Positions 16,946 through 26,421 are shown, counted from the first letter of the stretch. The stretch is 64,000 bases of DNA from Streptomyces albospinus (GCF_014648695.1 NZ_BMRP01000011.1:125979-189978); one strand, 5' to 3'. Numbers and translations are program-made. The notes: generated from the sequence alone by a model not told the origin.

Positions 16946-17606
16946 CCAGGGAGGACAGCGCCGTCGTCCAGTCGTGCGCGATGACCTGCTGCGCCTTGAC
17001 CAGGTCGGCCTTGCCGGAGCAGATGGCGGCCTTGAGCTTGTTCTCCACCCCGTCCTTGGGGTTGTTCGGCCCGGCGCCCGGCTTGTGTCCCGGGGACGGC
17101 GGCTCCACCCACAGGTTGCGCGGGTCGTTGGGGTCGCCGCCCAACTGGAGGCTGATGAGGTGGTCGTACTCGGCGTCGTGCATCGGGCCGGTGTAGCCGT
17201 ACGACTTGGCGTTGGCGGCCTTCTCCCGGTTGGTGATGCTCACCGGCGGCCGGATGCCCTTGGTGTAGCCGCTGGAGCAGATGGTGGCCTTCAGCGTCTG
17301 CGGCGTGACCTTCGGATTGGTCGCCCCGGGGGTGCACTTGGGGTCGGGCAGCGGCTGCTTGTCGGCGGTGTACCGGACGTGGCAGGTGCCGGGGTCGGGC
17401 TGCTTCTGGACCGTGTACGCGGACTGCGGCCCGGGGCCTACGGGTATCGGCCCGGACGGGGCGGAAGCGGAGGAGTCCGGCGCCCCGGACTTCGAGGAGC
17501 CGCCGCCCTTCGGGTCGGACCCGCTCTTGCCGGACGTGCAGCCGGCGAGCGTGGTCGCCAGGACGGTGACGGCCGCAACCGCGGCCCATCGTGCGGAGAT
17601 TGACAT
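16932..17606 (-). CDS. Exported lipoprotein with HNH-nuclease-like motif
   Basis: The 224-residue product has a type II signal peptide with lipobox LAGC (Cys 23), then a Ser/Gly/Pro-rich linker to about residue 65. The C-terminal domain has several cysteines (GTCHVRY, PKCTPG, TICSSGY, AICSG). It includes EYDHLISLQLGGDPNDPRNL, which resembles the His-Asn core of HNH nucleases as seen in many streptomycete proteins. It could be a cell-surface nuclease or a binding protein derived from that fold; activity is not shown. The ATG at 17606 is chosen because the signal peptide starts there. No good Shine-Dalgarno is visible. Confidence 0.75.
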   Translation of the reverse strand: MSISARWAAVAAVTVLATTLAGCTSGKSGSDPKGGGSSKSGAPDSSASAPSGPIPVGPGPQSAYTVQKQPDPGTCHVRYTADKQPLPDPKCTPGATNPKVTPQTLKATICSSGYTKGIRPPVSITNREKAANAKSYGYTGPMHDAEYDHLISLQLGGDPNDPRNLWVEPPSPGHKPGAGPNNPKDGVENKLKAAICSGKADLVKAQQVIAHDWTTALSSLGLKE

Positions 17607-17694
17607 GGAACAAGAACTACCCCACTCCGGCCCCACACAGCCGCGCGACGGGAGTGCGGGGGAGCATCCGCGGGGCGCGCCGGGCCCCGCGGCC

Positions 17695-18771
17695 CTAGCG
17701 TCCCCGCCGGAAGCGCTCGCCGACCGCGCCCTGGTCGGTCTCCCACCAGGGCCGGGTCAACTCCGGCTGCGGTACGGAGGTTTCGTCCCGTACATCCGAT
17801 TCGTCCGTCGTGGCGGTGTCCTCTGTCGCCGGTCCGGCCGCGTCCGGAACCGCCGCGGGGGCGACCACCGCCAGCTCCCGGTCCAGTTGCGCGTCCAGCG
17901 CCGCCGTCCTGCCGCGCTCCGCCCGCACCCACTCCGCGAACACCGCGATCATGAACGGCAGCCCGACCAGCTCCGCGATCGACAGCATCAGCCCGCCGCC
18001 GAGCATCTGGTCCTGCTCCGGACTCGGGCCCCACGGACGGTGCTGGGAGGTGTACCAGCCGCCCGCGATCAGCGTCCCGCTGGTCATCACCACGATCCCG
18101 GGCACCGCGTCGACCAGCCCGTCCAGCATCACCAGCAGCGCCCGCACCGGATGGCTGCACCACGAGGGCAGCAGCTCCTCGCGGGTGAGCATCGGCAGCA
18201 CGAACAGGCTGCCGGTGACGATCAGTTGCAGATACATCAGCTCGTGCAGCGGGCCGTGCCGCAGCGCCGTCGAAAAGTACGGCGTGAAGTAGATCGCCAA
18301 CTCGGAGGAGAGCACCAGAACGGTACTGACCAGCGGAAACGTCAGCAGTCGCAGCACCCGCCCGGAGAGCGCCGAGCGCAGCCGGCGCGCCGTGCGGCCG
18401 TCCTCCGGCAGCGCCCGCAGCGCCAGCGAGAGCGGATCGCCGAGCGCCAGCCCGAGCGGCGCGATCAGGTCGAGCACGATGTTCTGTACCGCGGCCGGCC
18501 AGAACAGCTCATGGTCGTAGACCGCCAGCCCGGACATGGTCGCCACCACGACCGCCCCGAGCCCCAGGCCCGCGAACGCCGCCGTCCGCGCCACCGGCCA
18601 CCGCTCCCCGCGCCGCGCCAGCCGGACGATCCCCCAGGCGTAGAGGCCGCCCAGCACGAGCACCAGCACGAGCGCGTACGGGTCGAGCTGCCAGCTGCCG
18701 ACCAGCCGCCCCGCGGTGAGTTCCGGCAGACCGGCCGCGAGCGCCGTGGTCGCAAGCGTTGTCACTGTCAC
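17695..18771 (-). CDS. ctaG: Cytochrome c oxidase assembly protein, CtaG family
   Basis: The product of about 358 residues has roughly seven transmembrane helices in the first 290 residues. Family stretches are visible: HELFWPAAVQNIVLDLIAPL, HGPLHELMYLQLIVTGSLF, DAVPGIVVMTSGTLIAGGWY and the loop WGPSPEQDQMLGGGLMLSI. CtaG proteins of the caa3 type act in assembly or copper supply of cytochrome oxidase. The acidic C-terminal tail (about 295-358) is cytoplasmic and probably disordered. It lies far from the cox genes, between otsB and otsA. The product therefore acts in respiration, although its neighbours make solutes. Confidence 0.88.
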   Translation of the reverse strand: MTVTTLATTALAAGLPELTAGRLVGSWQLDPYALVLVLVLGGLYAWGIVRLARRGERWPVARTAAFAGLGLGAVVVATMSGLAVYDHELFWPAAVQNIVLDLIAPLGLALGDPLSLALRALPEDGRTARRLRSALSGRVLRLLTFPLVSTVLVLSSELAIYFTPYFSTALRHGPLHELMYLQLIVTGSLFVLPMLTREELLPSWCSHPVRALLVMLDGLVDAVPGIVVMTSGTLIAGGWYTSQHRPWGPSPEQDQMLGGGLMLSIAELVGLPFMIAVFAEWVRAERGRTAALDAQLDRELAVVAPAAVPDAAGPATEDTATTDESDVRDETSVPQPELTRPWWETDQGAVGERFRRGR

Positions 18772-18890
18772 GGACCACCACGCTAGCCGGGCCCGCGAAC
18801 GATCTACCGGCGGGGCACCTCGGTGCGCCCCTCGTCCGAGCCCTCAAGGCGCAGGGGGACCGACCGCCGACGCGCCCGCGCGGGTGCCGG

Positions 18891-20384
18891 TCACTCCGCC
18901 AGCGCCCGCAACTGCTCCAGGAACCACCGCGCCGGCGGCAGCGCGGTGGCCGCCGCGGCCAGCCGCGCACTGCGCTCCGCCCGCTCCCCGGCGGGCATCG
19001 ACAGCGCCGTGTGCAGCGCCTCCGCGGTCGCCACGACGTCGTACGGATTGACGCCCAGTGCGTCCTCGCCCAGCTCCTCCCAGGCGCCCGCCTCCCGCGA
19101 GAGCACCAGCGCACAGCCCGCGTCGGACACCACCGGCACCTCCTTCGCGACGAGGTTCATCCCGTCCCGGATCGGATTGACCAGTGCCACGTCCGCGAGC
19201 CGGTACGCCGCCAGCGACCGCGCGAAGTCGTCCTTAACGTGCAGCACGACCGGCTGCCAGTCCGCCGTCCCGAATTCGGCGTTGATCTCGTCCGCGAGCC
19301 GGCCGACCTGGGCCGTGTAATCGCGGTAGACGGGCAGGTCCTGCCGCGAGGGATAGGCGAACGCGAGGTGCACCACCCGCTCCCGCCACTCCGGGCGGTC
19401 GGCCAGCAGCCGCCGGTACGCCAGCAGTCCGCGGACGATGTTCTTGGACAGCTCCGTCCGGTCGACCCGGACGATCGTCTTCCGGTCCGCCCCGCCGATC
19501 TGCTCCCGCAGCACCGCCATCCGCTCCTCGACATCGGCCCGCCGCGACCGCTCCCGCAGGAACTCGGCGTCGGCCCCCAGCCCGTGCACCCCGATCCTGG
19601 TCCGGTGCGCCTTGCGGTCCGGCGGCATCGCGATGACGCTGGGCACGTCATGGCGCGGCCAGTGCGCCGTGCAGTCGCCGCCCAGCGCCCGCTCGCAGCA
19701 CGCCATGAACGCCCGCGCCCACCTCTGGGTCAGGAAGTTCGCCCGGTCGGCACCGAGGATCCCCAGCACCAGCTGCCGCTGGACGTCGTCCGGCAGCATC
19801 GCGAAGTACTCCGGCGGAGCCCAGGGCGTGTGCGAGAAGTGCGCGATCCGGACGTCCGGCCGCACCTCGCGCAGCAGCCCCGGCACCAGCGCCAGGTGGT
19901 AGTCCTGCACCAGCACCGCCGCCCCCGGGCTCGCGCAGTCCGCGAGCGCGCCGGCGAACGCCGCGTTGTACGCCTCGTACGCCGCCCACTGGCCGCGGAA
20001 GTCCGCGTCGAACACCGGCTCCACGGGCGTCTGGTAGAGCATGTGGTGCACGAACCACAGCACGGAGTTGGCGATGCCGTTGTACGCGGCGGCATGCACA
20101 TCGGCCGCGATGTCCAGCATCCGGACGCGCTGTCCACCGGTGTCCGCGGTGTCCAGCAGACCCCCGGTCCGCCGCACCGCCTCCCGGTCGCCGTCCCCCA
20201 GCGCCGAGCACACCCACACCGCGTCGGTCTCCGGACCGATCGCCGACAGACCCGACACCAGCCCCCCACCGCCCCGCCTCGCGGTCGGCTCCCCGTCCTC
20301 TCCCAGGACGTACGACACCGGCCCACGGTTGGACGCGACGAGAACCTCGGCACCTGGCTGGACCGCACTGCGCTCGGAGACCAT
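18891..20384 (-). CDS. otsA: Trehalose-6-phosphate synthase
   Basis: The enzyme joins UDP-glucose (or GDP/ADP-glucose in actinobacteria) and glucose-6-phosphate to give trehalose-6-phosphate. The 497-residue protein is a GT20 retaining glycosyltransferase. SNRGPVSYV and the GGGGLVSGL loop come near the N-terminus. VQDYHLALVPGLLRE and FSHTPWAPPEYF contact the substrate. The C-terminal nucleotide-sugar motif ADVALVNPIRDGMNLVAKE is intact. It acts with OtsB encoded upstream on the other strand. It lies immediately downstream of the GpgS gene in the same direction (49-base gap), so both may be co-transcribed. Confidence 0.95.
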   Translation of the reverse strand: MVSERSAVQPGAEVLVASNRGPVSYVLGEDGEPTARRGGGGLVSGLSAIGPETDAVWVCSALGDGDREAVRRTGGLLDTADTGGQRVRMLDIAADVHAAAYNGIANSVLWFVHHMLYQTPVEPVFDADFRGQWAAYEAYNAAFAGALADCASPGAAVLVQDYHLALVPGLLREVRPDVRIAHFSHTPWAPPEYFAMLPDDVQRQLVLGILGADRANFLTQRWARAFMACCERALGGDCTAHWPRHDVPSVIAMPPDRKAHRTRIGVHGLGADAEFLRERSRRADVEERMAVLREQIGGADRKTIVRVDRTELSKNIVRGLLAYRRLLADRPEWRERVVHLAFAYPSRQDLPVYRDYTAQVGRLADEINAEFGTADWQPVVLHVKDDFARSLAAYRLADVALVNPIRDGMNLVAKEVPVVSDAGCALVLSREAGAWEELGEDALGVNPYDVVATAEALHTALSMPAGERAERSARLAAAATALPPARWFLEQLRALAE

Positions 20385-20433
20385 GTCGCGACATTAACCA
20401 CTGACCGATCCGCGCAAACGTACGGATCGCCCC

Positions 20434-21423
20434 TCAGGCCGCCCGCCGTTCCGCGTATTCGGGGATTTCGGCCATCGGCGGACGCTCCTCGGTGTCCACG
20501 TCCGTCGTCCGCGGTACGAAGCCGTCCTCGCCGCGGTCGAACTGGGTGAGCCGGGGGCGCACCAAGTGCCCCCGGGTCAGCCGGAGTTGGGCGGTCCGGT
20601 AGATCGCCGCGGCCATCCGCCCGAGAGCCTGTCCGCCCTGGTGGCGGTGCTTGCGGACCCCCACGTCCACCTGCGCCAGCGCGTCCAGGCCGACGGTGTG
20701 CAGCGCGTCCACCAGGAGGCCCAGCTCGACCCCGTAGCCGACGGGGAACGGCAGCCGCTCCAGGAGCGAGCGGCGGGCCGCGTACTCGCCGCCCAGCGGC
20801 TGCACGAAGCCGGCCAGCTGCGGCCAGTGCAGATTCAGCAGCGGCCGGGCTACCAGCTCGGTCACCCGGCCACCCTGCTCACCCCCGGCGGGACCCCCTG
20901 CCCGGCCGGCCGCCTCCGGCCCGGCCCCGGTCTCCAGCGGCCGGTCGTACATCGCCTTGACGAACTGGATCTCCGGATCGGTCAGCAGCGGGCCGACGAT
21001 CCCGGAGACGAAATCGGCGGAGAACTCCCGCAGGTCGGCGTCGACGAAGCAGACGATGTCGCCGCTGGTGACCAGGAGGGAGCGCCACAGGACCTCCCCC
21101 TTGCCGGGCACCGCCGGAATCCGGGGCAGCACGGTGTCCCGGTGGACGACCCGGGCGCCGGCCGCGGCGGCGACCTCGGCGGTGCGATCGGTGGAGCCCG
21201 AGTCCAGCACCACCAGCTCATCGACCAGCGGGACGCCGCCGGTCATCAGCTCGGCCCGGATCGTTGACACGATGGCGCCGACCGTGGCCTCCTCGTCGAG
21301 CGCGGGCAGCACCACGCTGACCGTTCGGCCCGTCTGGCGCTTGACCTCCAGCAGCTGCTCCAGCGGCCGGTCCGCGGCGGACCAGGAGCGGCTGCCGAGC
21401 CAGCGCTCCACCTCTTCCAGCAC
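20434..21423 (-). CDS. gpgS: Glucosyl-3-phosphoglycerate synthase (GT81)
   Basis: The 329-residue product shows the GT-A fold of GpgS: SVVLPALDEEATVGAIV binds the nucleotide sugar, VLDSGSTDRTAEVAA follows, and the metal-binding DXD is in CFVDADLREF. Downstream, GGEYAARRSLLERLPFPVGYGVELG and RKHRHQ match the acceptor region. It transfers glucose to 3-phosphoglycerate, the first step to glucosylglycerate, a solute and precursor of methylglucose polysaccharides. A Gly/Ala-rich insert at about 165-185 is unusual. The next-step phosphatase (GpgP) is not adjacent. It probably shares a transcript with otsA. Confidence 0.88.
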   Translation of the reverse strand: MLEEVERWLGSRSWSAADRPLEQLLEVKRQTGRTVSVVLPALDEEATVGAIVSTIRAELMTGGVPLVDELVVLDSGSTDRTAEVAAAAGARVVHRDTVLPRIPAVPGKGEVLWRSLLVTSGDIVCFVDADLREFSADFVSGIVGPLLTDPEIQFVKAMYDRPLETGAGPEAAGRAGGPAGGEQGGRVTELVARPLLNLHWPQLAGFVQPLGGEYAARRSLLERLPFPVGYGVELGLLVDALHTVGLDALAQVDVGVRKHRHQGGQALGRMAAAIYRTAQLRLTRGHLVRPRLTQFDRGEDGFVPRTTDVDTEERPPMAEIPEYAERRAA

Positions 21424-21597
21424 GTCTACGACTCTCCTCGATGGGCGCTCCTGGGGCGACCGCTGTGATCCATCTCGCGGTTCGGACGACTATCTCAACC
21501 GTCAGCGCCTTCGGTTACAGTCTTGAACAACGCGTACGGCCCTCGCATGTCGGGGTCGTCGCGCCACAAACGCCTGGGTCCGCCCAGCGCCATACCG

Positions 21598-21746
21598 CTC
21601 ATCCAGAGGGGCAGAGGGATACGGCCCGTTGAAGCCCCGGCAACCCTCCAGTCGGTCTCCGCCGCAGCACGCACTGCGCGCGAGGCTCCCGGCTAGGGAA
21701 GGTGCCAAATCCGTCTCACGGCGAGATGCGTCGTGAGGAAGATGAG
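21598..21746 (+). promoter_or_regulatory. SAM-I (S-box) riboswitch
   Basis: The core of the class is present. The P1 left strand CTCATC is followed by CAGAGGGGCAGAGGGA, and then GCCC..TGAAGCCCCGGCAACC. A variable P3 stem follows, then GGTGCCAAATCC, a P4 hairpin (CTCACG/CGTGAG) and the P1 right strand GATGAG. It binds S-adenosylmethionine and normally turns genes off. The P1 right strand (21741-21746) overlaps a purine-rich GAGGAGAAAGGG ahead of the downstream start, so control of translation is more likely than termination. A -10-like TACAGT (21516-21521) may start the transcript about 70 bases upstream. Confidence 0.93.
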
Positions 21747-21765
21747 GAGAAAGGGCCTCGCCTCC

Positions 21766-23043
21766 ATGGCTGTGCAAGTCACCGAATCCACTCCCTCTGT
21801 CGCTCTGGGCCCCGCCGTCGCGCTCTCCTGCCGCGAGTGCGGGCAGCGCTTCGACCTCGGCCCGATCTTCGCGTGCCAGGAGTGTTTCGGCCCGCTCGAA
21901 GTCGCCTACGAGCTGCCGACCGGCGACCCCGAGGGGCTGAAGAAGCGGATCGAAGCCGGCCCCGACAACATCTGGCGCTACGCCCCGCTGCTCCCCGTCC
22001 CCGCGGACGTGGCCGACAAGCCCAACCTCAACCCCGGCTTCACCAAGCTCGTCAAGGCCGACCGGCTCGCCGCCGAACTGGGCGTCACCGGCGGCCTGTA
22101 CGTGAAGGACGACTCCGGCAACCCGACCCACTCCTTCAAGGACCGGGTCGTCGCGATCGCCGTCGAGGCCGCCCGCGCCTTCGGCTTCACTACCCTCTCC
22201 TGCTCCTCGACCGGCAACCTGGCCGGCGCGGTCGGCGCCGCGGCGCGCCGCGCGGGCTTCGAGTCCTGCGTCTTCATCCCGCACGACCTGGAGGCCGGCA
22301 AGGTCGTGATGGCCGCGGTCTACGGCGGCGACCTGGTCGGCATCGAGGGCAACTACGACGACGTCAACCGCTTCTGCTCGGAGCTCATCGGCGACCCGCT
22401 GGGCGAGGGCTGGGGCTTCGTCAACGTCAACCTCCGCCCGTACTACGGCGAGGGCTCCAAGACGCTGGCCTACGAGATCTGCGAGCAGCTGGGCTGGCGG
22501 CTGCCGGACCAGATCGTCATCCCGATCGCCTCCGGCTCGCAGCTCACCAAGATCGACAAGGGGCTCAAGGAGCTGATCGCCCTCGGCCTCGTCGAGGACC
22601 GGCCGTACAAGATCTTCGGTGCGCAGGCCGAGGGCTGCTCGCCGGTGTCGGCCGCCTTCAAGGCCGGGCACGACGTCGTACGGCCGCAGAAGCCGAACAC
22701 CATCGCCAAGTCCCTGGCGATCGGCAACCCGGCCGACGGTCCGTACGTGCTCGACATCGCGCGCCGTACGGGCGGTGCCGTCGAGGACGTCGACGACGAG
22801 CAGATCGTGGACGCGATCAAGCTGCTGGCGCGCGCCGAGGGGATCTTCGCGGAGACCGCGGGCGGGGTGACCGTCGGTGTGACCAGGAAGCTCATCGAGG
22901 ACGGCGTGCTCGACCCGTCGCTGACCACGGTCGTGCTGAACACCGGTGACGGCCTGAAGACCCTCGACGCCGTCGCCTCCGGTCCCACGGCCACCATCCG
23001 CCCCGACCTGGACGCGTTCCGCGCGGCGGGCCTGGCCGGCTGA
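21766..23043 (+). CDS. Threonine-synthase-like PLP enzyme under SAM control
   Basis: The 425-residue fold-type II PLP enzyme has an N-terminal zinc ribbon (Cys 22, 25, 37, 40) as in archaeal-type threonine synthases. The PLP lysine is K125 in NPTHSFKDR, where most threonine synthases have NPTGSFKDR. SCSSTGNLAGAVGAAARRAG binds the cofactor phosphate, and a TGDGLK motif is near the end. Threonine synthases act on O-phosphohomoserine. Here a SAM riboswitch upstream and a sulfur-carrier gene 73 bases downstream suggest that phosphohomoserine is instead converted to homocysteine. Annotation as ThrC would be the default; the altered active-site loop leaves this open. The start is ATG 21766; ATG 21742 is in frame inside riboswitch helix P1. 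Confidence 0.85.
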   Translation: MAVQVTESTPSVALGPAVALSCRECGQRFDLGPIFACQECFGPLEVAYELPTGDPEGLKKRIEAGPDNIWRYAPLLPVPADVADKPNLNPGFTKLVKADRLAAELGVTGGLYVKDDSGNPTHSFKDRVVAIAVEAARAFGFTTLSCSSTGNLAGAVGAAARRAGFESCVFIPHDLEAGKVVMAAVYGGDLVGIEGNYDDVNRFCSELIGDPLGEGWGFVNVNLRPYYGEGSKTLAYEICEQLGWRLPDQIVIPIASGSQLTKIDKGLKELIALGLVEDRPYKIFGAQAEGCSPVSAAFKAGHDVVRPQKPNTIAKSLAIGNPADGPYVLDIARRTGGAVEDVDDEQIVDAIKLLARAEGIFAETAGGVTVGVTRKLIEDGVLDPSLTTVVLNTGDGLKTLDAVASGPTATIRPDLDAFRAAGLAG

Positions 23044-23116
23044 GCCCGCTTCCGCCCCTACGCTGCCGCCGGGCAGCCCCGACAGTCGTACCCCGCACCC
23101 GCTGGAAGGCAGAACC

Positions 23117-23395
23117 ATGAGCGTCAAGGTCCGCATCCCCACCATCCTCCGTACGTACACCGGCGGCGCGGCCGAGGTGGCCGCCGAGGGCGCGACCCTC
23201 TCCGAGGTGATCGCCGACCTGGAGAAGAACCACCAGGGCATCGCGGCCCGTGTGCTGGACGACGCGGGCAAGCTCCGCCGGTTCGTGAACGTCTACGTCA
23301 ATGACGACGACGTCCGCTTCGAGCAGGGTCTGGAGACCCCGACTCCAGACGGTGCGGGCGTGTCGATCATTCCCGCGGTCGCCGGAGGCTGCTGA
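23117..23395 (+). CDS. ThiS/MoaD-family sulfur-carrier protein with GGC terminus
   Basis: The 92-residue ubiquitin-like protein has the MoaD fold: VKVRIPTILRTYTGG, TLSEVIADLEKNHQGI, NVYVNDDDVRFEQGLET, DGAGVSIIPAVAGG. In these proteins the terminal Gly-Gly is activated and turned into a thiocarboxylate that donates sulfur. Here one extra cysteine follows Gly-Gly (G90-G91-C92), so a peptidase must trim it first, as known for CysO-like and QbsE-like carriers processed by JAMM proteases. No activating enzyme or protease gene is in the window. The start ATG has GGAAGG upstream. It shares the SAM-regulated transcript with the PLP enzyme. Confidence 0.9.
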   Translation: MSVKVRIPTILRTYTGGAAEVAAEGATLSEVIADLEKNHQGIAARVLDDAGKLRRFVNVYVNDDDVRFEQGLETPTPDGAGVSIIPAVAGGC

Positions 23396-23842
23396 GCGGG
23401 TTGGCGTAAATAGCGGCTAATTTGCGCCAAGTCTTGCCTTGCTTGACCGAAATTGCCCCGTCCGGCATAAACGGACGGGGCAATTCCGCGTTGTGAAAGG
23501 GGATACCATTGAGGCGATCCCCCTCGGCTTATCTCCGCGCGCGTGCCGAACGCATATGAGACCGCGGTGAGTTGTGCCCAAACTGTGTGCGGCTTTTGTC
23601 ACTTACGCGGCTTATTTCCGGCCCGAGTTGCGCCGGAATATTGGGACTTCCGGTCATATTGCCGATTCACCGCCGCCAGAATTCTCGTCCGATTGACCTG
23701 TTGCGCTGGGCATCGGTCCAGATACATTCAGCGGCGGTCGACGCGTTCCGGCGCACACCCCACGGGCCTTTCGCGGGGTGAGGTCTGACCCGGGTCCGCG
23801 GAGTGCGGTCCTGTGCAAGGGCCAGTAATAGGGGAGTTAGGC
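23396..23842. other. AT-richer intergenic region before the cold-shock gene
   Basis: About 450 bases without a gene and with lower GC than the rest. The left part has hairpin TTGGCGTAAA..TTTGCGCCAA (23401-23430) and a strong terminator. The remainder is probably the promoter and long 5' leader of the cold-shock gene, as is usual for such genes. A TTGACC (23693-23698) could be a -35, but no -10 is at the right distance. Confidence 0.55.
23451..23485 (+). terminator. Terminator after the sulfur-carrier gene
   Basis: A perfect 14-bp stem (AATTGCCCCGTCCG pairs with CGGACGGGGCAATT) with a 7-base loop lies 56 bases after the stop. There is no T-run, which is common for Streptomyces terminators. 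Confidence 0.85.
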
Positions 23843-24046
23843 ATGGCTCAGGGCACCGTCAAGTGGTTCAACGCGGAGAAGGGGTACGGCTTCATCGCGG
23901 TCGACGGTGGTGCGGATGTATTCGTCCACTACAGCGCGATCCAGATGGACGGTTACCGCACCCTTGAGGAGGGTCAGCGAGTCGAATTCGAGATCTCGCA
24001 GGGCCAGAAGGGGCCGCAGGCGGACATGGTTCGGGTCAGCGCCTGA
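23843..24046 (+). CDS. Cold-shock protein, CspA family
   Basis: The 67-residue product is a single cold-shock domain with RNP1 KGYGFIAV and RNP2 VFVHYSAI intact, preceded by [11 protein letters not shown]. It binds single-stranded RNA and DNA and melts structure, acting as an RNA chaperone. The start ATG 23843 has GGGGAG six bases upstream. It corresponds by position to the cold-shock gene next to groEL2 in S. coelicolor. A strong terminator follows, so it is monocistronic. Confidence 0.95.
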   Translation: MAQGTVKWFNAEKGYGFIAVDGGADVFVHYSAIQMDGYRTLEEGQRVEFEISQGQKGPQADMVRVSA

Positions 24047-24073
24047 GGCGGCGACCGACTGCGCAGCGTCGGG

Positions 24074-24107
24074 AAGGCCCGCACCCCTCAAGGGGTGCGG
24101 GCCTTTC
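24074..24107 (+). terminator. Terminator of the cold-shock gene
   Basis: A 15-bp perfect stem (AAGGCCCGCACCCCT with its complement, two-base nominal loop) is followed by CTTTCT. It lies 28 bases after the stop codon and is a classic intrinsic terminator. Confidence 0.93.
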
Positions 24108-24258
24108 TGCTGCCTCCCGGCCGCCGCCCGCCGGCGTACGCGTGCCCCGGGCGCGCGCCGCGGGCCCCCGTGCGCGGGTCCGGGGGCGCGCACGGCGCAC
24201 GGCCGGGGCGGGGTGGGCGCACGAGGTGGGCTCGGGAGTGTGGAGGGACCGGTGGGCG

Positions 24259-24285
24259 CTTGCACTCGACAGGGTCGAGTGCTAA
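24259..24285 (+). promoter_or_regulatory. First CIRCE element, overlapping the groEL2 promoter
   Basis: CTTGCACTC-N9-GAGTGCTAA is an HrcA operator with the left arm diverged at two positions. It contains the likely -35 TTGCAC (24260-24265). TAATCA (24283-24288), 17 bases on, is the likely -10. Bound HrcA would block RNA polymerase directly. Confidence 0.85.
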
Positions 24286-24293
24286 TCATTGCG

Positions 24294-24320
24294 TTAGCAC
24301 TCTCCCCTTGAGAGTGCTGA
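24294..24320 (+). promoter_or_regulatory. Second CIRCE element at the start of transcription
   Basis: TTAGCACTC-N9-GAGTGCTGA differs from the perfect HrcA operator at one position. It begins about six bases after the -10, so it covers the transcription start and sits in the 5' leader. Two CIRCE copies 35 bases apart predict tight heat-shock repression by HrcA. Confidence 0.93.
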
Positions 24321-24339
24321 ATATGGACCGGGTCGGTGA

Positions 24340-26070
<1,731 letters not shown>

Positions 26071-26084
26071 TCGACTTCGGTTGA

Positions 26085-26339
26085 TCACCGTCCGCTCGTT
26101 CGCCGGGGCGGTACCTCCTCTCCCAGGGGGTACCGCCCCGGCGGCGTTTTCCCCTCCTCAGGACCGGCCGGACCAGGCCGGTTGCCCTCGCCGTAGGAGA
26201 CCCAGGCGGTGCCGCCGGGCAGCTGCCAGGTCTCGTCGGGGTCGGGCGCCGGTGCGGGGGCGGTCTTCGCGCCGGTGGTGAGGAGGACCGCGGCGGCGGC
26301 CTGGAGGGCCTTGATGGCCTGGTCTTCGGTGGTGCTCAT
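26085..26339 (-). CDS. Small hypothetical protein, 84 aa
   Basis: The product begins MSTTEDQAIKALQAAAAVLLTTG, an amphipathic helix. A Pro/Ala-rich stretch, the short motif DETWQLPGGTAWVSYGEGN and a low-complexity tail follow. I do not recognise a family. The start ATG 26339 has AGGAAGGGAA upstream, which is strong support for translation. It lies 82 bases downstream of the broken secreted-protein gene and was probably co-transcribed with it. The terminator of groEL2 overlaps its 3' end, so the last dozen residues may be non-conserved read-through. Confidence 0.55.
   Translation of the reverse strand: MSTTEDQAIKALQAAAAVLLTTGAKTAPAPAPDPDETWQLPGGTAWVSYGEGNRPGPAGPEEGKTPPGRYPLGEEVPPRRTSGR
26101..26148 (+). 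terminator. Bidirectional terminator after groEL2
   Basis: A perfect 15-bp stem (CGCCGGGGCGGTACC with its complement at 26129-26143) is followed by GTTTT. It overlaps the last codons of the small gene on the other strand, so it can end both transcripts. Confidence 0.92.
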
Positions 26340-26421
26340 GAACGTTCCCTTCCTGAGGGGGCGCGGGCGCCGGTCGCTTCGGGCGCCGGATACGTCTCGT
26401 GCCGGATACTTCGGGTGTCGG

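Noticed and set aside
18759-20549. Long Arg/Pro/His-rich frame opposite otsA
   Set aside because: Antisense shadow; otsA motifs are intact on the minus strand.
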